NCBI RefSeq assembly: GCF_000801105.2
Contig: NC_079516.1
Coordinates: forward strand, 41,706,908-41,770,907
Direction: 5' to 3'
DNA: 64,000 nt
From: Raphanus sativus
Lineage: Eukaryota; Streptophyta; Magnoliopsida; Brassicales; Brassicaceae
Shown here: positions 58,062 to 64,000 of the stretch, piece after piece
How the letters are laid out: the number at the start of each line of letters is the position of its first letter
Numbering within the stretch: position 1 is the first letter of the stretch
The notes under the pieces: generated by a model
Seen by the model: the letters and a program-made list of their open reading frames with translations, nothing else
Told to the model about the DNA's origin: nothing
The model's database searches: none
Program-made: the position numbers and the translations under genes

Positions 58062-61000
58062 GCAGTAGATTACGTGAGAAAGACAATAAAGCCCTCCACT
58101 TACATTGCTTTACTAAAACCTAGTCAAGATGTAGAAATAAGAAAACCACTAATCGTCCAAAGTCCTTTAACCTTATGAAAACATAGAAAATAACATATTT
58201 AAGATATTTGGCCAAATTTTGCTTAAGTCTAGGGAGTGGTCTCGTTTTGTTCTAAAATGAATTACTAGTTCAAACAAAGTCCTCTCAACTTCCAACAAAA
58301 AAAAAACAATTCCAATGCAAAAAAAAAAGTAAGAAAATTGAATAAGTATAATCGTAAAGAAATTGATAACATCTTATCTAACTTTTCCGAGGTGGTTAGT
58401 ATGTATTAGGATGTAGTTTAATTTATAGAAATAAAATATTTACATCATAAACCGATAAATAGATGGGCTAAAGAAGAAGCTTCCAAACAAAAATTATTGA
58501 TAGCCACCTGGTGTTTAGCTCTTTGACTGAAATTAGAAATACTGTTGCATTTTTGTCGAATGCTGTGAGAAACAAAGGTTCATCAAAGTTTTGGTTAACT
58601 TGTTTGAAAACTACTAAAGCGTTTTTAGTAGTACTATAAAGATTTTGGTTTCTTTGTACTTTAAATTTAAACTTTTTAGTACAAAAAAATAAAATAAAAC
58701 AGCTGATTTTGAATCTGGAAGAATTATAGGTTTTTTACTCGATAGAAATTTCCAATACTAACAAAAGACTTGTTTGAAAAGGAACACTATGTATTTGTTA
58801 AGTACATATATAAGAAACTAATTACTTCTTTGGCTTCGATTAGTGACCTTTTTGAATGACTGGAAAAAGTAAAATAAAAGTAAAACACAATAATTTATTG
58901 AGGTACACTTAAGGAATTGAATAAATAAAAAATATGAATTTTTCATTTTGTTTCTTATCAGTTAGAAAAAATCTTATCAAAACTGGAGAAAACCTTTTTC
59001 ATAAATTTATTTATTCACGAAGAATTAAAAGAAATAGTATAGGGCCCGTCTGTCAATAATTTAAATAATTTGACTAAAAATTCACAACCTAATTGGTATA
59101 TAAAACTTAAGGAAGAAAAAAAATCATCATAACTTTTTCTATAATATAGTCACCAATTGGAGTTCAATATTATTTACTCATTAGTCAGTTACTTTATACT
59201 ACGAACTAAAAGCATTTGATAATCATTTGAAAAATATAAGCATTTATAGTTCGTTGTTTTCTTAAGTCTTTAAAAATATAATAACATTTTAAATTAGATT
59301 TATTAATGGTATATTAATTAGACGAGACTTTATTTTTTTTACATTCACTTAATTTAGTTTGCAGAAATAACAAAAAAGATATTATATATCCAATGTATCT
59401 TGATATGTTCAGTTTATACACCAGTTGCAATATCATTTGATTTTGCTAATATAGATGTTACAGTATCTAGTTAGTTAAAAATAATACAACTTATCTCATA
59501 TAAAAATAAATATTCATTATAATGTTTCAATACTATCTCTTATTCTTGTTGAATCTCATTTCATTTTAGTTATGTGTTTCTATAGATTGGATGTGTAATC
59601 ATGAAAAATTGCTTAAGAAATTTAACAAAATGATTGACATATAATAAATTAATTTTTAATTACAAAATGATTGTCACATAATCAAGATTAGTTGAAATCA
59701 AAATGAGAATAATTGATATAATTAAAAAATCATAACGAATATTTCTCTTATATGAGATAACGTTTTATTATTTTGTAAATTTTGGTTAATTTTATTAAAA
59801 ATTTATAATTTATAGATGACTGTATTTTTGAAAAAAAAATTCTAAAATGATTGTTTTGTTTTTTCTTAAATAGAATAAAGTTATTGTATATGTGGAATTA
59901 TCGTTAATTAAAACTAGTAGAATTTACTACAAACGATTTTCGTCAAAAATAAAATAAAATATATGATAAAATTTTTGAAAGTGTACATATATATTTGCAT
60001 GGTGATATAATTAATATATACATTGAATACAACATAATATATTGAGTATGAAATAACTCTTTTCATATATTTTGGAGTACAGAGTATAGAGTATATTTTA
60101 GTCTGTTTTCAACAAAAAGGAAAAAACTCTTATAGAGTATATAAATATAAACATATTAAATATATCACCCTACAAAACTTCTTTTTTTTTTGAAGATTTC
60201 GCCCACATTCTTAGAAGCTGGGGATGCGTATTTATTGTTTTCTTACACATATTCGTATATCATATTTAATTTGAATATTCTAATGAATGTAGGTAGATCT
60301 GCAAATAGTAGATATTATAGGTCAACAATATAGGCCAATATTTAACAATAACATTACAAGAACTAAAATGTTACACGTTAGAAGTATGATTTATATATAT
60401 GTGTGTATGGTGGACTAAAGAACATGTTTTTTTTTTAAAATACTAAAGAACATGTTCTTATTTATTCTTTCGCAAATGTGATGTAAGCTTGAAAGGTGTG
60501 CCATATCGTTTTCGTACGCAATCAAAGATGGCCTTTTGATTTATCAAATTGATACTCCATTAGTTGCATATTTTGTGGGTGTCAGTTCATTCAACTTCGA
60601 TTTTCTTTAGCTGAATATCAAAAACATTGAGTGTTCCAAAACAATTTGTTGTTCACATTGATGGATAATTACTAAATTAGTTCGTAGAATTTTAGTTGAG
60701 TCAAGTTTTGATGACAAAATATATTTATTAAATGAATGTAAACTTTTAGATATATACATTTACATTTGGTTTTAGCAAAGTAGAAAAAGAAATCAAGATC
60801 ATAAACTTTATCAATAGTTTCGCAGAAATGTAGATATACTTCAACTGAAAAGGTTGTTTTTATGTTTTTTTTTTGAACTAAAGGTTGTTTTTATGTTTAC
60901 TCGGACCTCTTATAGTTAATTCAACGGTGGTGCTTGGTAAATGAATATTACGTAGTATAGACTTTAAATAAAACAAGGAAAAGTGAAGAAAAAACTAAGC

Positions 61001-61355
61001 CTGCCAAGACGCAAATCTTTATAGTTATGGTAATTTATGATAATCTGCACGTAATTGCTTTTGTCGATCTTTTCTTCTGCTTGGAAGATTATTGTATTTT
61101 TTTGTTAACTCCTTGTTTGTAGGCGGAGCGGAGTGCGTGGAGCCATTTTAGTCTTAAAAGACCAATTTATTATCTCAACAAGTCACTGAAAACGGTACGC
61201 TTCTCCAAAAATCTGTCCAAAATCCAATTCGGCCCCCGAACTCGTTTCCTAATAATGTCCATAATTTGGCCCCCAAACTTGTTAGACCAAAGCAATACCC
61301 TTTTTTGAATAGTCTATTGACTTAAAAATTTGGTCAAAAAATTATAATTTGTATA
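58062..61355. other. 3.3-kb AT-rich interval, no gene recognised
   Basis: Upstream region of the FAR gene and further AT-rich DNA. I find no frame of note, no paired terminal repeats and no RNA gene. Confidence 0.5.
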
Positions 61356-62156
61356 ATGAATAAATAGACGAAGAATACATCAATTGTAGAGAAGAGAGAG
61401 AAGTTAGATCTGCTTTTGGATCCGGCGTCCGGCCGGCGCGTGAGCGTCCGTGCCGGCGCCGGAGTCCTAGTTTTTCTGTCGATGTTGTTCTCCTTTGCTC
61501 ATTCTTCATAGTCTTGGCAACGAGCGCCTTATCCGAGCTCTGTTTCTGCCTCCATCTCTAACGGTGGAGCGGTGGTGGAGTAATGACGTTCTCGTCTGAA
61601 GGTTCCGGTGAAGAAGAAGCGGCTTGCATGTCCAGTTGTGGTGTTCTCTGGGAGGTAGAAGCTTACTCAGGTCCACCGACGCCGGCTCTAACTACCGGGA
61701 AGGAAGTCTCCGGTAGATTCGCCTTCGCCGACTTTTGAATTCGGAGAGTGGAGACTACGAGAGCTCTGCGCTGCCGCTTAGGAACCCGGGTTTCTTTGGG
61801 TTAAGGTTTTTAGTTTTTTTTTTGTGTCAAGGTCGGCGAGTTTGCCGTCAAGATGGGGTGACGAGAGTTCTCGGTTCGCGTGTCTAGTGTTTGAAGTGTT
61901 TCAAAGTCGGAAAAGATCTTCGGTTGTGACTGGAATCTCCGGCGTGATGACAGTGCGGTGAAGAACGGTTATAGGTTATGGGTTCGATTTGGAGGCTTGT
62001 CGGTTACAGAGCTCCGGCGAACGAGGATATCGATGGAAGTGCTCTGGCGGCGGCGAGGCGGAATGGTCAAGTCGAGGCGATGACGACATGTGACGCGTTA
62101 TTGGAGCAGATCTCCACACGTCTGTCGGGTCAGCCTCTTTGACCTGTGATCCGACT

Positions 62157-62913
62157 CAACGGCGGATCTAGGAAATATTTTTAGTGGGGGCAAATTTTTT
62201 TCAAATTTTATTAGTTAGTTTTATATGATATTTTACAAGAATGAGTTTTATATCTTAAACACGTAGAAGAAAAAAAAACTAACAAACACAGCTAAAAAAA
62301 CCTTTTTATATAACTGAAAGAAGAAAAAAAATGAACCACTAACCAAAAAAACCTGAAATTATTTATTAAAACAAAATTTAACTGAATAACCAGAATAAAT
62401 GACCAAAATATATTGGAAGGAACTAAGGAAGAGAACGATGAGGTAAAAAAAATACTCCCTCTGTTTCATTATAAATGTCGTTTTAGACTTGTGCACACGG
62501 ATTAAGAAAGTATTTAATTTTGCATATTTTCAATATAAAAACATCATTACCGATACAATTCAACCAATAGAAAAATAGAATGGAGAATAAAATTAATAAA
62601 TTTTGCATTGAAACTCTAAAACGACCCTTATTTTGCAACGAAAAAAATTCTCTAAAACGACACTTAATATGAAATAGAGGGAGTATAACACATGGAAAAA
62701 GTTAAATCAGAAAAATAAAATAAAGAAAATTAAATAATAAAAACAGTGTAAAATTATGTACGTGGGGATTTGAACATCAGTTTATGTGGGAGCAAAGAGA
62801 AGGTTTTAGCCTACAATGCTGCAGGTATATGATTATTCTAGTGAGAGTAAATTTTGTTGTAATTTTTTGTGGGGGCAGTTGCACCCATCCTGGTCCAAGT
62901 AGATTCGCCCATG
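62157..62913. mobile_element. Non-autonomous hAT element, 757 bp
   Basis: It starts CAACGGCGGATCTAGG and ends AGATTCGCCCATG, imperfect inverted ends related to CAGTGGCGGATCTA. It is flanked by the perfect 8-bp duplication ATCCGACT (62149-62156 and 62914-62921). 'GTGGGGGCA' occurs near both ends. It is inserted in the retroposon and itself holds a Stowaway MITE. No transposase frame is present. Confidence 0.9.
62455..62683. mobile_element. Stowaway (Tc1/mariner) MITE, 229 bp
   Basis: Ends CTCCCTCTGTTTCATTATAA and, complemented, CTCCCTCTATTTCATATTAA continue to share GTCGTTTTAGA. They are flanked by TA on both sides (62453-62454, 62684-62685). This is the innermost of three nested insertions. 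Confidence 0.92.
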
Positions 62914-63086
62914 ATCCGACTGGGTCGTGCGGATCCTGAGTGGGCCGAGGGTCCGTTTAGTTTTTTTTTCTTGTTGTCTGTAGTAGTTTGGGTTTTAGCC
63001 CTCTTTTGGTGTAATTGGGCTTCGGCCTTGTCTGGGTTTGGCCCTTTTCTAATTAAAATATTTTGACGGAAAAAATGAATAAATAG

Positions 63087-63841
63087 GACATCAGTGTCAC
63101 CTAAGCTTGAACTTGCTAATTTGTCATGTGATATAGCATTCTCGAGCAAAACTAACCAATCTCTTCCAATTTTTTTGTTTGTTTTAGTTTGCCGCATTTG
63201 ATTTTTGAATACAAAAGTGACTGTCAATGAAACCTTGCAGGTCTATATTTTGAAATTGAATCGTTATGTAAATCATATCACAATGTTTGATGAATGTTTG
63301 AAAATAAAATAATACAGAAAATTTGTTTGCAATATAAAATTATAAAAAATTCATACATATAAACAATGTAACAATATAGAACATTTCTTATAGTATGATA
63401 ACCGTATGGAAAATTTATATGTTAACAATATCGAATATTTCTGATATAAAATTATAAAAGAACATTTTATATTATAATGATAACCATGTTAAATGAGATC
63501 TTTGATTTAACATAATTTCTAAAACTATACTTCTTATATTTTTATCACCGAAATTTTCAACAAAATATAACATAATTTCAACAATTATAACTTATTATAA
63601 CCATGTTATATTTTGTTGAAAACATTGTCAACAAAAAAAAGAAAGATTTTAGAAGAAATTGGCTTTAAAACAATAACTTAATAGGTTGGTACAAAATATT
63701 GTTAATTTTGAGAAATAAAAACAATAATCTAGAAAAGCTTTACTCAAATGTAAATGAAGCGATTCAATATCCCTGTGTTACATCTCAACATCAATTTTTT
63801 AACAACAGCTATAGTTGATATACAAGAAACAGTGAGAAGTT
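63087..63841. other. AT-rich spacer before the last gene
   Basis: No gene is seen. Short inverted AT-rich repeats around 63510-63625 ('ACATAATTTC' and 'TATAACCATGTTA' phrases) are the only structure. The 3' untranslated region of the minus-strand gene probably covers the right-hand part. Confidence 0.4.
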
Positions 63842-64000
63842 TCAAGCACCCGGGTCTCTTAAATTCTGGTCGTGCCTTTCCTGGGCTTCAGAGCCCTGTT
63901 TCTCACACATCACACCCGTCTCCAAAGAAACCTGTTTGTCATTGTCTATTGTCAAAGGAGTTGTAGCTGTCACTGCTGGAGGATCAGAATCCATTTGATC
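63842..64000 (-). CDS. 3'-terminal exon of an unidentified gene (partial)
   Basis: On the minus strand the frame is open from the window edge to TGA at 63842-63844. It gives about 52 residues of hydrophilic, protein-like sequence ('[19 protein letters not shown]', '[20 protein letters not shown]') ending 'RDPGA'. Composition and codon use look genuine and unlike the AT-rich spacer beside it. The gene continues beyond the window. By Arabidopsis order the neighbour beyond the FAR genes is HIRA (At3g44530), a histone chaperone. That is a positional guess only, since I do not recall the HIRA C-terminus. Confidence 0.55.
   Translation of the reverse strand, partial: DQMDSDPPAVTATTPLTIDNDKQVSLETGVMCEKQGSEAQERHDQNLRDPGA

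Larger units (their letters stand above)
61368..63074 (+). mobile_element. Non-autonomous non-LTR retroposon (Sadhu-like?) with nested insertions
   Basis: The 12-bp direct repeat ATGAATAAATAG lies at 61356-61367 and again at 63075-63086. The right end is 'ATTTTGACGG' followed by a short A run, the form of a retroposed transcript on the plus strand. Removing the hAT element and one copy of its 8-bp target repeat leaves about 940 bp. This is GC-rich against its surroundings and has no long open frame. Size, poly-A end and lack of coding fit Sadhu-type retroposons of crucifers, but I cannot confirm the family from memory of sequence. Confidence 0.8.

Noticed and set aside
62838..63227. Minus-strand frame of 129 codons
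   Set aside because: It crosses the boundaries of the hAT element and the retroposon, so it cannot be a real gene.
1..64000. tRNA, rRNA, snRNA genes or CRISPR arrays
   Set aside because: No cloverleaf boxes, rRNA blocks or regularly spaced unique spacers were found; the regular arrays are transposon palindromes without unique spacers.

Overview
The window is nuclear DNA from a crucifer, most likely a Brassica or close relative. The genes have short GT..AG introns, intergenic DNA is AT-rich, and the host genes read as orthologues of Arabidopsis chromosome 3 genes in the At3g44xxx block: a CHX10/11/12-type antiporter, HDA9, a low-molecular-weight tyrosine phosphatase, AGC1-12, CYP71 and a FAR4/5/8-type acyl reductase. 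They lie in one collinear run, in descending Arabidopsis order. Orthology is judged from remembered protein sequences; no search was run.

Layout. 1-4.7 kb: a 420-bp dispersed duplication, then the CHX gene (minus). 5.0-6.6 kb: a non-autonomous Helitron. 7.06-15.03 kb: a complete CACTA (En/Spm) transposon with 17-bp terminal repeats and a TAT target duplication. It carries a TNP2-type transposase broken by one stop codon and an intact-looking TNPA-type gene. 16.8-18.9 kb: two small secreted-protein genes, one a cysteine-rich peptide and one a GPI-anchored WAK/galacturonan-binding-like protein. 19.43-29.30 kb: a complete Mutator-like element with a perfect 9-bp target duplication, holding a ULP1-like cysteine protease gene and a mudrA-type transposase, both decayed. 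Families of 'AAGTCGTC..GACGACTT' palindromes fill its non-coding parts. It ends 293 bp before the HDA9 start codon. 29.6-32.2 kb: HDA9 (14 exons, 426 aa). 32.2-38.7 kb: gene-free DNA with one TIR element. 38.7-39.8 kb: tyrosine phosphatase (minus). 40.2-44.8 kb: a second Helitron and a LINE remnant broken up by a hAT MITE, a Harbinger MITE and a third Helitron. 45.3-48.8 kb: AGC1-12 kinase. 49.6-52.9 kb: CYP71 (13 exons, 637 aa). 53.3-53.9 kb: a short Helitron. 54.5-58.0 kb: FAR gene (minus, 10 exons, 497 aa). 61.4-63.1 kb: a non-LTR retroposon with 12-bp target repeats, holding a hAT element that itself holds a Stowaway MITE. The window ends in the last exon of a minus-strand gene.

How the genes fit together. 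The host genes are an ordinary syntenic run, though two (HDA9, CYP71) are chromatin regulators. The unusual content is in the two large DNA transposons. Each keeps both ends and its target duplication but has lost coding capacity by a few point lesions, and each carries its own dispersed short palindromic motif. The Mutator-like element also has a hairpin with arms of about 275 bp upstream of its transposase gene.

Limits. Exon boundaries were placed by eye from splice sites, phase and family knowledge. No alignment, RNA or database evidence was available.
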